From positions 1-53,999 of the forward strand of contig NZ_BMWD01000041.1 of NCBI RefSeq assembly GCF_014651055.1: DNA of 53,999 nucleotides, given 5' to 3'. The translations under genes were made by a program, and so were the position numbers. Source of the DNA: Streptomyces fructofermentans. GTDB lineage: Bacteria > Actinomycetota > Actinomycetes > Streptomycetales > Streptomycetaceae. Below are positions 15,652 to 23,224 of the stretch, piece after piece. How positions within the stretch are numbered: the first letter of the stretch is position 1; the number at the start of each line of letters is the position of its first letter. A model generated the notes under the pieces. That model was not told the origin of the DNA. It saw nothing but the letters and a program-made list of their open reading frames with translations, and did no database searches.

Positions 15652-16239
15652 TCAGCCCTTGGCCGACTGCCGCGAGCGCGTGAACGCCGTCTTCGCCTGC
15701 TCGCCGACCCGCTTGCGGGCCCGATACGCCGCGGCCTTGATCTTGTTGCCGCACGGGTCCATGGCGCACCACTCGCGCCGCGCGCCCCGGGACCGGTCGA
15801 TGTAGACCTGCGAGCATTCGGGGTTGCCGCACTCCTTGAGCAGCGACGCCTCCGGCCCGCCGAGGACCGAGACGGTGTCCCGGGCGACAGCCGCGAACGC
15901 CTGCTCGACGGACGCTTCGATGCGCCGCCCTTCCGAGGTGAGCTGCGGGACGGGGGTGGGCTTGCGCGCGTAGTCGTTCACGAGCGCCAGGGCGTCGCGG
16001 TCGTAGGCCCGCTCGGACATCCTCGCCACGATCAGCTGGTAGACGGCCTCCCTGAGCACCAGGGCCTCCTGGAGGTCCGCGGCCTTGCAGGGGATCTCGC
16101 GCTCCGCGATCCCGCTCTCGCGGAACCACACGCTGAGGCTCTTGGGCGAGTCCATGTCCTCACGGGGATCGGCGCGGTGCCGGTAGCGCAGCGTGCCGGC
16201 GAAGTCGAGCGACGGGGCACCTCCAGGGAACGCATGCAT
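15652..16239 (-). CDS. CGNR zinc-finger (ABATE-domain) transcriptional regulator
   Basis: The protein has 195 residues. The N-terminal ligand-binding ABATE-type domain (FPGGAPSLDFAGTLRYR onward, residues about 4-130) precedes the C-terminal CGNR zinc finger: CGNPEC...REWCAMDPCGNKIKAAAYRARKR with Cys137, Cys142, Cys158 and Cys163 as metal ligands and a basic recognition helix. Such proteins are stress-related DNA binders with few characterised members. The operator copy G (16239-16261) overlaps the Shine-Dalgarno sequence and reaches the first base of the start codon, pointing to autoregulation. It is the only regulator in the region whose own control region carries this operator, so I assign the whole CGTCACC regulon to it by inference. 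Confidence 0.88.
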   Translation of the reverse strand: MHAFPGGAPSLDFAGTLRYRHRADPREDMDSPKSLSVWFRESGIAEREIPCKAADLQEALVLREAVYQLIVARMSERAYDRDALALVNDYARKPTPVPQLTSEGRRIEASVEQAFAAVARDTVSVLGGPEASLLKECGNPECSQVYIDRSRGARREWCAMDPCGNKIKAAAYRARKRVGEQAKTAFTRSRQSAKG

Positions 16240-16261
16240 GTCACCACCTTAAATGGTGACG
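16239..16261. promoter_or_regulatory. Operator site G, overlapping the CGNR gene's RBS and start codon
   Basis: TGTCACC-ACCTTAAAT-GGTGACG on the plus strand. On the coding strand the right half GGTGACA runs into the ATG (GGTGGTGACATG), so the operator arm doubles as the ribosome binding region. Binding here would block elongation or initiation of the regulator's own mRNA. Confidence 0.8.
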
Positions 16262-16451
16262 CGGCGAGCTGCAAGGACCCGCCCCGGACCCGGGCCGCCG
16301 GGACCCCCACGGCGTCGACACCGGCACCGGCGCCGGAAGGGGCCGCCACCGCCGGGCCGCACGCCGCGAGGAGGGCCACCCGGCACGTCACCCCCTCCAT
16401 GGCCGGCACGAGGCCCGGCGCCTCGCGGATCGTGTGGGAATAATCCATATT
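16262..16451. other. Leader/intergenic region of the CGNR gene
   Basis: A 190-bp stretch between operators G and H. No standard -35/-10 pair is obvious on either strand. A short minus-strand frame starting MDYSHTIREAPG runs through it but looks like noise. The CGNR promoter probably lies here or at H. Confidence 0.4.
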
Positions 16452-16474
16452 CGTCACCTCTTGGAGTGGTTACG
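16452..16474. promoter_or_regulatory. Operator site H
   Basis: CGTCACC-TCTTGGAGT-GGTTACG, one mismatch in the right arm. It lies 123 bp before the PGPGW membrane-protein gene and 213 bp upstream of the CGNR start, so it could serve either divergent gene. TTGGAG in the spacer is a weak plus-strand -35 candidate. Confidence 0.7.
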
Positions 16475-16596
16475 TCCTGGTGCTGCGACCCGCGGCACCG
16501 GCGGCCACGGACCGGGGAGCGGACACTCCCGAACGCCACGGGTCCCGATCCTGAGCCGCCCAGAGCCCGATCAGGATTTATGGGGTGAAAGGTTCC

Positions 16597-17124
16597 ATGG
16601 AGCGGTCCCTCGTCGAGGTGGGCGACCAGCCTGAGCGTGCGGCAGCGGTCGCCCCGAGCCCCGCAGGGGGTTCCTCCGCGGCTCCCGGCCCGGGCCCGGG
16701 GACCCGGTCCTCGGGAATACCGGCCGAAGGTGCCGCCCCGCGGGCCGAGGGAGATGCGAAGCCGTACGGCTCCAAGGCCCCCGACTTCATCAAGCGGTCG
16801 AGGTCGCTGCACCTGATCTGGCGGATCGGCATATTCGTTGCGGGATTCGCGGTGGTCGGCACCGGCGTGATCCTTCTGCCGCTCCCCGGTCCCGGCTGGG
16901 TGGTGATCTTCGGTGGCATGGCGATCTGGGCCAGTGAGTTCACCTGGGCCCAGGCCGTCCTGCGCTGGACGAAGCGCAAGGTGACCCGGGCGACGCGGCG
17001 GGCCCTGCGACCGGAGACGCGGCGGCGCAACATCGCGCTCGCGTCGGCGGCCCTCGTGGTCGTGGCGGTGGCGACCGGCACCCTCATCACACGCTTCGGC
17101 CTCCTCGACCGATCCGTCTTCTGA
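16597..17124 (+). CDS. PGPGW (TIGR02611-type) membrane protein
   Basis: The protein has 175 residues (GTG at 16585 would add four). A long Pro/Ala-rich cytoplasmic N-terminus is followed by FIKRSRSLHLIWRIGIFVAGFAVVGTGVILLPLPGPGWVVIFGGMAIWASEF, two membrane segments joined by the LPLPGPGW signature. A basic loop (RWTKRKVTRATRRALRPETRRR) and a third segment complete it. The function of this actinobacterial family is unknown. Operator H lies upstream, so it may be the sixth member of the CGNR regulon. Confidence 0.82.
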   Translation: MERSLVEVGDQPERAAAVAPSPAGGSSAAPGPGPGTRSSGIPAEGAAPRAEGDAKPYGSKAPDFIKRSRSLHLIWRIGIFVAGFAVVGTGVILLPLPGPGWVVIFGGMAIWASEFTWAQAVLRWTKRKVTRATRRALRPETRRRNIALASAALVVVAVATGTLITRFGLLDRSVF

Positions 17125-17266
17125 GTCACCGCACTTCTCGCCCGCGAAGGACCCGCATGTGCAGCGGCAGTTCGCTCCGGCGGGTTGCCGCGGGATGCGA
17201 CCTTCACGGGATCGAAGGGACACGCGCCGACCGATCGATGTCAGTGGGTGGCCGTAGTTTGTCCCG

Positions 17267-17791
17267 ATGGTTCGGAACGCGGTCGACAAGCGTGCCGTCG
17301 AGGCGGCCGTCGTGGATGCCCAAAGGGCGGTGGCCGAGTTCGACGGGGCCTGCCGGTGGCTCGCCGCCGCACGGCGGGGGCCGATGGCGCCACTGGGGGC
17401 CGAGGTCTGGGTATTCGACGAGGCCCTGGCCCAGGTGCTGTTGGTGAAGCACCGCCTGCGGGGATGGGTTCCGCCGGGCGGGAAGGTCGAAGCCGGAGAG
17501 ACGCCCCGGGAGGGCGCGAGCCGGGAACTGCTCGAGGAGGCGGGCCTTCAGCCGGAACTGCTGCCCGACCCGGCGGCGGTCGCGGTCCGCTCGTTCCTCC
17601 CGGGCCTTCCGCTCACCCTCGGACTGTCGTACGCCGCGGTCGTCGACGTGGCGAGCCCGCTCGTCGCGGAGGACGGGCAGCCGGCGGCCTGGAAGCCCTT
17701 GGACGAGGGCTGGGAAAGCTGCTTTCCCGACGATCCCCTCCGCATCCGTCAGTACGCGGCATGGCTGGCCGAGCGGCCGGACCGTCGCTGA
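17267..17791 (+). CDS. NUDIX hydrolase
   Basis: The protein has 174 residues. The complete Nudix box GGKVEAGETPREGASRELLEEAGLQ (consensus Gx5Ex7REUxEExGU) provides the Mg2+/Mn2+-binding glutamates. It is preceded by VWVFDEALAQVLLVKHRLRGWVPPGG and followed by SFLPGLPLTLGLSYAAVVD. An N-terminal helical extension of about 45 residues is unusual for minimal MutT proteins. The substrate (nucleotide diphosphate-X compounds in this superfamily) cannot be deduced. It stands alone, just upstream of the IS-disrupted small gene. Confidence 0.9.
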   Translation: MVRNAVDKRAVEAAVVDAQRAVAEFDGACRWLAAARRGPMAPLGAEVWVFDEALAQVLLVKHRLRGWVPPGGKVEAGETPREGASRELLEEAGLQPELLPDPAAVAVRSFLPGLPLTLGLSYAAVVDVASPLVAEDGQPAAWKPLDEGWESCFPDDPLRIRQYAAWLAERPDRR

Positions 17792-18067
17792 GGAGTCGCC
17801 CCGCCAATCCGCCGCGTGAGCAAGGATCCGGAGGCGGCGAAGGCATATGCGACGCAGCCGTCCGGCCTGGGCGCCGTGCATAGTGACCGTGTGGATCGAT
17901 TTGCGGGTCAGGCCCGCCTCGAATGGTGGGCCAACCAAGCGATTTGCCTTGAGATGTACGACATCGACATCACCGTCGCCGTCGACACGGGCGGCGAGTT
18001 GCGGGCGACCGGTCGGCACACCAGCACCCTCGACGCGACCCAGCGCGAGGGCTGGGACTTCCTCGTG

Positions 18068-18200
18068 ACTCCTCCCCCTCGTGAACGAGGGGGCTTCTCG
18101 CTAGGCCGGGTTGGCGTTGCGACGGACCAGCCCGGCCCGTAGAACGTTGATCGCACCCACGGTGTCGGCGTGCGCGGTGTGGCCGCACGCCTGGCAGTGG
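18068..18200 (-). ncRNA. Predicted omega-RNA scaffold at the tnpB 3' end
   Basis: In IS200/IS605 elements the guide RNA overlaps the tnpB 3' end and right end; its 5' limit here is a guess. The terminal hairpin is visible at about 18072-18095. The first 20 bases beyond the end on the minus strand, GAGGAAGTCCCAGCCCTCGC, would be the guide and match the broken host gene itself. Confidence 0.45.
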
Positions 18201-19315
18201 AACTTTTCCTGTGTGGGCCGGTTTTCCTTGGCGGTGTGCCCGCATTCGGGGCACTCGCGTGAGGTGTTACGGGGGTCCACGGCGATCACTTCCCGTCCGG
18301 CGCTTTCAGCCTTGGCGTGCAGGATCGTCAAAAACACCCCCCATCCGGCATCGTTGATCGACCTGTTGAGTCCGGCCTTGGCGGCGCCACCGTTGGGCAG
18401 GAACGCGCCTGCCTGGCCGGGGGCGGGTTTCGGCGCGGGCGACCTGGCCATGTTGCGGATCCTGAGGTCCTCGTGCGCGATGAAACCGTGTCGGCGCACC
18501 AGGTCCAGAGCGGTCTTGTGCGCGTGGTCCAGGCGCCGGCGGCGCACCTTGCCGTGCAGAGCGGCGACGCGCTCCACGGCCCGCTGATGGTTCTTCGTGC
18601 GGTCCTTCGCCTTGCGGCGCGGATACCGGGACAGCGCCCGCTGTGCCCTCTCCAGCTTGGCGGCGGCCGTGTGGGCGTGGCGCGGGTTGGCGATGTGCTC
18701 GCCGTGAGAGGTGGTGAGGAACGAGGCGATGCCGAGGTCGATGCCGACCACGCTGCCGGTGACGGGAAGAGGCTCGGGCCGGGGCTGCTCCGCGGTGAGG
18801 ACGACGTACCACTTGCGGCGCTCGCGCTTGACGGACACGGTCTTGACACTGCCGACCACCGGCCGGTGCCGGTTGACCTTGACATGACCGACGCCCTGGA
18901 AGCGGACGCGGGTCACGGGGTCGTGCGGGGTGGAGTCCCACCGGCAGCCGTCCCCGTCCTTGGGGAAGTCCACCGTGTCGAACCAGTTCACCCCACGAAA
19001 GCGCGGGTAACCGGGCGTCTCGCCGGACTTGACGCGACGAAAGAACGCCTGCATCGCCTTGTCGAGACGGCGCAGGGTGGCCTGCTGCGAGGAGAACGAC
19101 CAGCGGCCCTGCCGCTGCGGGTCGAACGCCCGGATCTCCTTGAGCTGCCCGGACTGGATCCCGTACGTGACGCTCGTCCTCGAGCTGTGCCGGTAGGCAT
19201 CGCGGCGTTCCTGCAGTGCCCCGTTGTAGAGGGAGCAGTGATCCCGCAGCATCTCGCCCAGCGCCTGCTCCTGACGCACGGTGGGCCGCATGAGGAACTT
19301 GTACGCCCGGATCAT
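18101..19315 (-). CDS. tnpB: TnpB, RNA-guided endonuclease of an IS200/IS605-family element
   Basis: The protein has 404 residues, full length for the family. The N-terminal part begins MIRAYKFLMRPTVRQEQALGEMLRDH. The split RuvC site is complete: Asp193 in GIDLGIASF, Glu282 in AHEDLRIRNMA and Asp384 in HADTVGAINVLRAG. The zinc finger has CPECGH...FHCQACGH (Cys355, 358, 374, 377). All catalytic residues are present, so the nuclease may be active. The stop codon lies 33 bp from the right end, giving the normal overlap with the guide RNA. TnpB cuts the empty donor site, favouring retention of the element. Confidence 0.95.
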   Translation of the reverse strand: MIRAYKFLMRPTVRQEQALGEMLRDHCSLYNGALQERRDAYRHSSRTSVTYGIQSGQLKEIRAFDPQRQGRWSFSSQQATLRRLDKAMQAFFRRVKSGETPGYPRFRGVNWFDTVDFPKDGDGCRWDSTPHDPVTRVRFQGVGHVKVNRHRPVVGSVKTVSVKRERRKWYVVLTAEQPRPEPLPVTGSVVGIDLGIASFLTTSHGEHIANPRHAHTAAAKLERAQRALSRYPRRKAKDRTKNHQRAVERVAALHGKVRRRRLDHAHKTALDLVRRHGFIAHEDLRIRNMARSPAPKPAPGQAGAFLPNGGAAKAGLNRSINDAGWGVFLTILHAKAESAGREVIAVDPRNTSRECPECGHTAKENRPTQEKFHCQACGHTAHADTVGAINVLRAGLVRRNANPA

Positions 19316-19837
19316 TTCAGCCCACCCCCTCCAATCGAGTTCCCTTGATCCTAATTCGCCGGGTCCTGTGGCGGAGCGCCGCTGACTGTGATCCGTCAAT
19401 ACATCGAGAGCCAGAAGCGGCCTGTCTGACCACCACCACGAAGACGAAGAGCACTCCGGCGCTTCGCGCCTCCGCGTCGAGGATGCGTTTCCCTCCCCGA
19501 CTGAAGCCGGGGATACCCACGCAAGATCAGGGATGGATCCCCACTTCTCCATCACGTTTCCCGGCGAGGATCGCGGCGGGATCATGGTGCGAGTCGTCGA
19601 GGCAGACGACGGAACCCTCTCGCTCACGGAGGCACAGGATTAAAACGGCTCCGTGAGCGTCACCTTCGACCTCACCTGAGTTCAGCCCCCTGGGACAGGA
19701 ATCCGACTTGGCGACGGGGCAGAGGCCGGCGTCCGCCCGCATGAGCCGGACTGTCCGACCCGAGCGCCACGGCTTGACCGTGAGATAGAACTTCCAGCAT
19801 GGACATGGGCCGCGAGTCACGGTGGGAAAAGGACGCA

Positions 19838-20053
19838 ATGACAGTGGAGATCGTTTTTGCCCTGATGACTGCCGTCGCACTGGCCGCGGCGGTCTTCGCC
19901 GTCCCTCTGTCTCTCGCACTGGCCTTTGACCTCTCGGGTCCAGCAAGGAGGGGCGTGCTGGTGGGAGGTGCGGCGCTGGGAGCGACGGCCGGAGTGTGGC
20001 GTCTGGTACGGGTGTTGCGTCGGTTCGACAAGCAGCGCCGAATGGGCCGCTGA
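19838..20053 (+). CDS. Small two-span membrane protein of unknown function
   Basis: The protein has 71 residues from ATG 19838 behind GAAAAGGA. Two hydrophobic segments (IVFALMTAVALAAAVFAVPLSLALAF and VLVGGAALGATAGVWRLV) are joined by DLSGPARRG, and the C-terminus is strongly basic (RVLRRFDKQRRMGR), so both ends should be cytoplasmic. No family recognised. It ends ahead of a hairpin terminator. Confidence 0.6.
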   Translation: MTVEIVFALMTAVALAAAVFAVPLSLALAFDLSGPARRGVLVGGAALGATAGVWRLVRVLRRFDKQRRMGR

Positions 20054-20211
20054 CCGCGGCAACGGCTCCGCAGCCGGGGCACCACACACCGCCTGGCCCG
20101 ACCGCGGCATCGGGTCCCCCACCCGTCTGGGTCGCCGACTCCGGGCCGCGGAGCGGTCCGTCGCCCGGCTCACCGACTGCCGCCGACTCACCGAATGAGA
20201 TGACTTCCCAT

Positions 20212-20242
20212 GCGAACCGGGCCCGGGCCGGGCCCGGTTCGC
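20212..20242. terminator. Hairpin terminator
   Basis: Perfect 13-bp arms (GCGAACCGGGCCC and complement) with a 5-base loop, between the convergent small membrane protein and acetyltransferase genes. Suited to terminate both. Confidence 0.7.
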
Positions 20243-20281
20243 GGGCCGCTCCCGGCCGGGCGGCCGGGGCCGGGGCCGGAG

Positions 20282-21001
20282 TCAGTCGATGAGGCCGGCG
20301 CGGGTCTGCGCGAGTGTCCGGCGCTGGACGCCGCCGGTGTCGAAGTTGGCGGGCGCCAGCCAGGTACGGAACGCGTCGCGGAGCGTGGGCCACTCGCTGT
20401 CGACGATCGAGAACCAGGCGGTGTCGCGGCTGCGCCCCTTGTAGACGACCGCTTGGCGGAAGGTGCCTTCGTAGCGGAAGCCCAGTCGCTCCGCGGCCCT
20501 GCGTGAGGGGGCGTTGAGGCTGTCGCACTTCCACTCGTAGCGCCGGTGGCCGAGGTCGTCGAAGACATGGGCCATCAGGAGGAACTGCGCTTCCGTGGAG
20601 ATGGCGGTCCGCTTCAGCAGGGGCGAGAACATGACGTTGCCGACCTCGATCACTCCGTTGGCCGGGTCCTGCCGCATGAGCGAGACGGTGCCCACCGCCC
20701 GGTCCGACCGGTTGTCGACCACCGCGTAGAACAGGAGGTCCGTGCGGGCCGCGGCCTTGTCCGCCCAGAGGCGGTACTCCCCCGCGTCGGAGAAGGGACC
20801 GTCGCCCATGTAGGTCCAGTCGCGATCGTCCGGCGCCGACCGCAGTGCGCTGTACAGGTCCTCGGCGTGACGTTCGGGGTCCAGGGCTTCCAGGCGGCAG
20901 TGCCGGCCGTTGAGCGTACGGCCGGAGGGGGGCGGGCTCGGGCGCCACTGCGGGACCGGCTCCCCGACCGGCTGACCCCATTCGTTCGTGCGTGCAGGCA
21001 T
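20282..21001 (-). CDS. GNAT-family N-acetyltransferase (RimJ/RimL type)
   Basis: The protein has 239 residues. It starts MPARTNEWGQPVGEPVPQW and has the GNAT core: LNGRHCRLEALDPERHAEDLYSAL, AVGTVSLMRQDPANGVIEVGNVMFSP, TEAQFLLMAHVFDDLGHRRYEWKCDSLNAPSRRAAERLGFRYEG. The stretch ISTEAQFLL occupies the acetyl-CoA pyrophosphate loop position and NAPSRRAAERLGF is the typical motif B. The relatives acetylate ribosomal proteins or small amines; the acceptor here is unknown. Confidence 0.88.
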   Translation of the reverse strand: MPARTNEWGQPVGEPVPQWRPSPPPSGRTLNGRHCRLEALDPERHAEDLYSALRSAPDDRDWTYMGDGPFSDAGEYRLWADKAAARTDLLFYAVVDNRSDRAVGTVSLMRQDPANGVIEVGNVMFSPLLKRTAISTEAQFLLMAHVFDDLGHRRYEWKCDSLNAPSRRAAERLGFRYEGTFRQAVVYKGRSRDTAWFSIVDSEWPTLRDAFRTWLAPANFDTGGVQRRTLAQTRAGLID

Positions 21002-21238
21002 CGAGCTCTCCGTACGTCGTCGGCCGCGTCCTCGGGCGGGCAGGACGCGGCCGTCTCTTCTGCGGTGCGGCGGACTTCGTCGTCCGGGTGGGGACGACCG
21101 GCCCCACCCGCCCCCGTGAGGCACCTGTTCGCCCGGGGGCCAAGAACCACTCGGGTCGTACGAGGGTGCCGAGCCGGGCCCGGCGCACCTCGGCGACCTC
21201 GCGTGTCCCGAAGGCGGGATCGTACCGCTCACCAGCTG

Positions 21239-21541
21239 TTACAGCGCTGTCGCCGCCTTGCCGGGGTCGTTGGGGTGGGACTGCAGTGCTGTGATCGTTG
21301 CTGTCATCCACGGCCACAGCGGCAAGCTGCCCAGGACCTTCTCCCGCAGCTCGCTCTCGTCGTCGGCGCACCACACGCCGATGCTGCGCAGTTCCCCCAC
21401 GGGGCGCCACAGGCGTACGAGGTGTCCGTCGGCCGCGAGCTCCTTCGCCCGCAGGCCTTCCGCGGCGCGGATCCGGTCGACTTCGGCCGGGTCGGTGCCC
21501 TCGGGAACGGTCGTGACGAGCTCGACCAGGAACTCCTTCAT
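21239..21541 (-). CDS. Muconolactone delta-isomerase-like protein
   Basis: The protein has 100 residues of ferredoxin-like alpha/beta fold, matching the CatC family: MKEFLVELVTTVPEGTDPAEVDRIRAAEGLRAKELAADGHLVRLWRP and LPLWPWMTATITALQSHPNDPG. True CatC isomerises muconolactone in catechol breakdown, but no catechol operon is near. In this context (TetR, SDR, WrbA) it is probably a stand-alone homologue acting on a quinone- or lactone-type compound. It lies 87 bp downstream of the TetR gene on the same strand, so is likely cotranscribed with it. Confidence 0.85.
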   Translation of the reverse strand: MKEFLVELVTTVPEGTDPAEVDRIRAAEGLRAKELAADGHLVRLWRPVGELRSIGVWCADDESELREKVLGSLPLWPWMTATITALQSHPNDPGKAATAL

Positions 21542-21628
21542 CTGGAACCTCCATTTGTTGGTGCCCTGTGGCGTCCGTGGAGGACGCCTGCGGCCGGAAG
21601 GCCGTTCGCGGGCGGGTGCTTGTGTCTG

Positions 21629-22249
21629 TCAGGCCATGGCCGCGGTGTCCGCGGGCGTGCCGGCGCGCAGCAGGGCCAGGGCGTTCGCCCACAGCGCGTC
21701 GAGCGGGTCGGTGTCGTTGTAGAGCTTGGCGAAGAGCACTTGGCCCTCCAGTTGCGCGACGACCGAGCGGGCGGCCCGACGGGTGTCGGCGACGGTGATG
21801 TCGCCGTGTTCCAGGGCTGCGGTGATCACTTCCTCGACCATGTCCACCTGGGCGTCGAAGATGTGCTGCAACCGCTCCCGGATCGCCTCGGCCTGGTTGC
21901 TCAGTTCCAGGGAGAGGCTGCCGAACATGCATCCCACGACGGAGCCGCGGCTGTCCTGCACCGCGCGTTGAGTGGTGCGTGTCTCCTCGAACAGCCGCCG
22001 GAGCCGCAGCAGGGGTTGGTCGGCGCCGCGCAGGGCGCGCTCCCAGTCCCGTCGCTGGGCAGTCCAGTGCTCATCGATCACGGCCAGGGCCAGGGCTTCC
22101 TTGGAGTCGAAGAAGTAGTAGAAGCTGCCCTTGGGCACTTCGGCCTCCCTGCAGATCTCCGCCACGCCCAGGGCCGTGTATCCGCGCAGTTCGATGAGGG
22201 ACCGCGCGGCGGCAAGGATCTTGCTCCTGGCGTCACTGGTTCGTCCCAT
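21629..22249 (-). CDS. TetR/AcrR-family repressor of the quinone/xenobiotic gene set
   Basis: The protein has 206 residues. The HTH reads ARSKILAAARSLIELRGYTALGVAEICREAEVPKGSFYYFFDSKEALAL. The ligand domain has SRGSVVGCMFGSLSLELSNQ, with a Cys in the same place as electrophile-sensing relatives. Operators of one 19-bp type lie before this gene (22258-22276), before the SDR gene and before wrbA, so it should repress itself and both rightward promoters. The likely inducer is a quinone or similar electrophile, given the targets. Confidence 0.92.
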   Translation of the reverse strand: MGRTSDARSKILAAARSLIELRGYTALGVAEICREAEVPKGSFYYFFDSKEALALAVIDEHWTAQRRDWERALRGADQPLLRLRRLFEETRTTQRAVQDSRGSVVGCMFGSLSLELSNQAEAIRERLQHIFDAQVDMVEEVITAALEHGDITVADTRRAARSVVAQLEGQVLFAKLYNDTDPLDALWANALALLRAGTPADTAAMA

Positions 22250-22257
22250 GATGACGA

Positions 22258-22276
22258 GTATACGACCGCTCGACTA
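22258..22276. promoter_or_regulatory. TetR operator 1 (autoregulation)
   Basis: GTATACGACCGCTCGACTA, nine bases from the TetR start codon. It matches operator 2 in 15 of 19 positions. Confidence 0.7.
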
Positions 22277-22432
22277 TATGTAGGTGATCGGTCTACTATC
22301 ACTTCGAGGGTTCCGACCCTCGCGGGCCCGGCCACCCTTCCGTGACGCGGGCCGGGCCCGCAGCAACGCCACGGCCCGCAGTGACGGACGACGACCGCAC
22401 GGGCCGACCGGGGCGGGCGACGCCGGCCTCCT

Positions 22433-22480
22433 TTGACTCCGCCGGGTCGATCGACTACCTTGTAGACGACCAGTCGCCTA
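22433..22480 (+). promoter_or_regulatory. SDR promoter with TetR operator 2
   Basis: TTGACT (22433-22438), 17-bp spacer, TACCTT (22456-22461), then the operator GTAGACGACCAGTCGCCTA (22462-22480) directly after the -10 box, where a bound repressor would block transcription start. Confidence 0.85.
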
Positions 22481-22510
22481 TTTTGATTCATCATCCAGGG
22501 AGAGGCCATC

Positions 22511-23224
22511 ATGAGCACGCAGGAGCAGAAGGTAGCGGTCGTCACAGGCGCGTCCCAGGGCATCGGAGCCGGCATCGTCGCCGCCTACCGCAAGCTGGGC
22601 TACGGCGTGGTGGCCACGTCGCGCAGCATCGCCGACTCGCAGGACCCCGACATCGTCACCGTCCGGGGCGACATCTCGGACCCGGCCACCGCGGAGCGCG
22701 TCATCGCCGCGGGCATCGAGCGCTTCGGCCGCATCGACACCCTGATCAACAACGCGGGCGTGTTCATCTCCAAGCCGTTCACCGAGTTCACGCAGGAGGA
22801 CTACGACACGGCGCTCGGAGTCAACGTGGCGGGCTTCTTCCGCATCAGCCAGCTCGCGATCGCCCGCATGCTCGAGCAGGGCGGCGGCCACGTCGTGCAG
22901 ATCACGACCAGCCTCGTCGACCAGCCCAGCTCGAAGGTTCCCTCGATCCTGGCGTCCCTGACCAAGGGCGGGCTGCAGTCCGCCACCAAGGCCCTGGCCA
23001 TCGAGTACGCCGGCAGCGGCATCCGCTCCAACGCGGTCGCCCTGGGAACGATCAAGACCCCCATGCACGACGAGCAGTACCACGACGCGCTCGCCGCCCT
23101 GCACCCCGTCGGCCGGATGGGCGATGTGAGCGACATCGTCGACGCGGTGCTCTACCTGGAGAACGCGCCGTTCGTCACCGGCTCGATCCTCCACGTCGAC
23201 GGCGGCCAGAACGCAGGACACTGA
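22511..23224 (+). CDS. Short-chain dehydrogenase/reductase (SDR)
   Basis: The protein has 237 residues of classical SDR. The cofactor motif is VAVVTGASQGIGAG (TGxxxGxG), NNAG is in DTLINNAGVFIS, and the C-terminal GSILHVDGGQNAGH is standard. The catalytic region deviates: where YxxxK is expected the sequence reads VPSILASLTKGGLQSA, with the Lys kept but Ser/Leu in place of Tyr, so activity may be altered or absent. It is controlled by a strong promoter with a TetR operator immediately after the -10 box. It is the first gene of the quinone/xenobiotic set. Confidence 0.88.
   Translation: MSTQEQKVAVVTGASQGIGAGIVAAYRKLGYGVVATSRSIADSQDPDIVTVRGDISDPATAERVIAAGIERFGRIDTLINNAGVFISKPFTEFTQEDYDTALGVNVAGFFRISQLAIARMLEQGGGHVVQITTSLVDQPSSKVPSILASLTKGGLQSATKALAIEYAGSGIRSNAVALGTIKTPMHDEQYHDALAALHPVGRMGDVSDIVDAVLYLENAPFVTGSILHVDGGQNAGH

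Larger units (their letters stand above)
18068..19520 (-). mobile_element. tnpB-only IS200/IS605-family element (IS1341-type), about 1453 bp
   Basis: The boundaries come from the interrupted gene and are uncertain by about 3 bp. The left end (high-coordinate side) has a hairpin CCCCGGCTTCAGTCGGGG and the right end (low side) CCCCCTCGTTCACGAGGGGG followed by AGGAGTCAC. There are no terminal inverted repeats and no target duplication, as expected of this family. No tnpA transposase is present, so mobility would need TnpA from another copy. End sequences differ from the elements at the window edges, so this is a distinct IS. Confidence 0.85.
17954..19643 (+). pseudogene. 78-codon unknown gene split by a tnpB element
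   Basis: The two exposed halves are 17954-18067 (38 codons, MYDIDITVAVDTGGELRATG...EGWDFLV) and 19521-19643 (40 codons, ARSGMDPHFSITFPGEDRGG...LSLTEAQD, then TAA). Removing 18068-19520 restores one uninterrupted 78-residue frame, good evidence both for the gene and for the element boundaries. The small acidic beta-rich protein resembles immunity-type or DUF-type small proteins but I do not recognise its family. The insertion must destroy it, unless the element excises. Confidence 0.8.

Noticed and set aside
16032..16457. Minus-strand frame MDYSHTIREAPG... between operators G and H
   Set aside because: It overlaps the CGNR gene in another frame, lacks an RBS and family, and looks compositional.
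21239..21541. Genuine catechol-pathway CatC
   Set aside because: No other catechol-degradation gene is near and the neighbours are TetR/SDR/WrbA. Family membership is kept, but the pathway role is not claimed.
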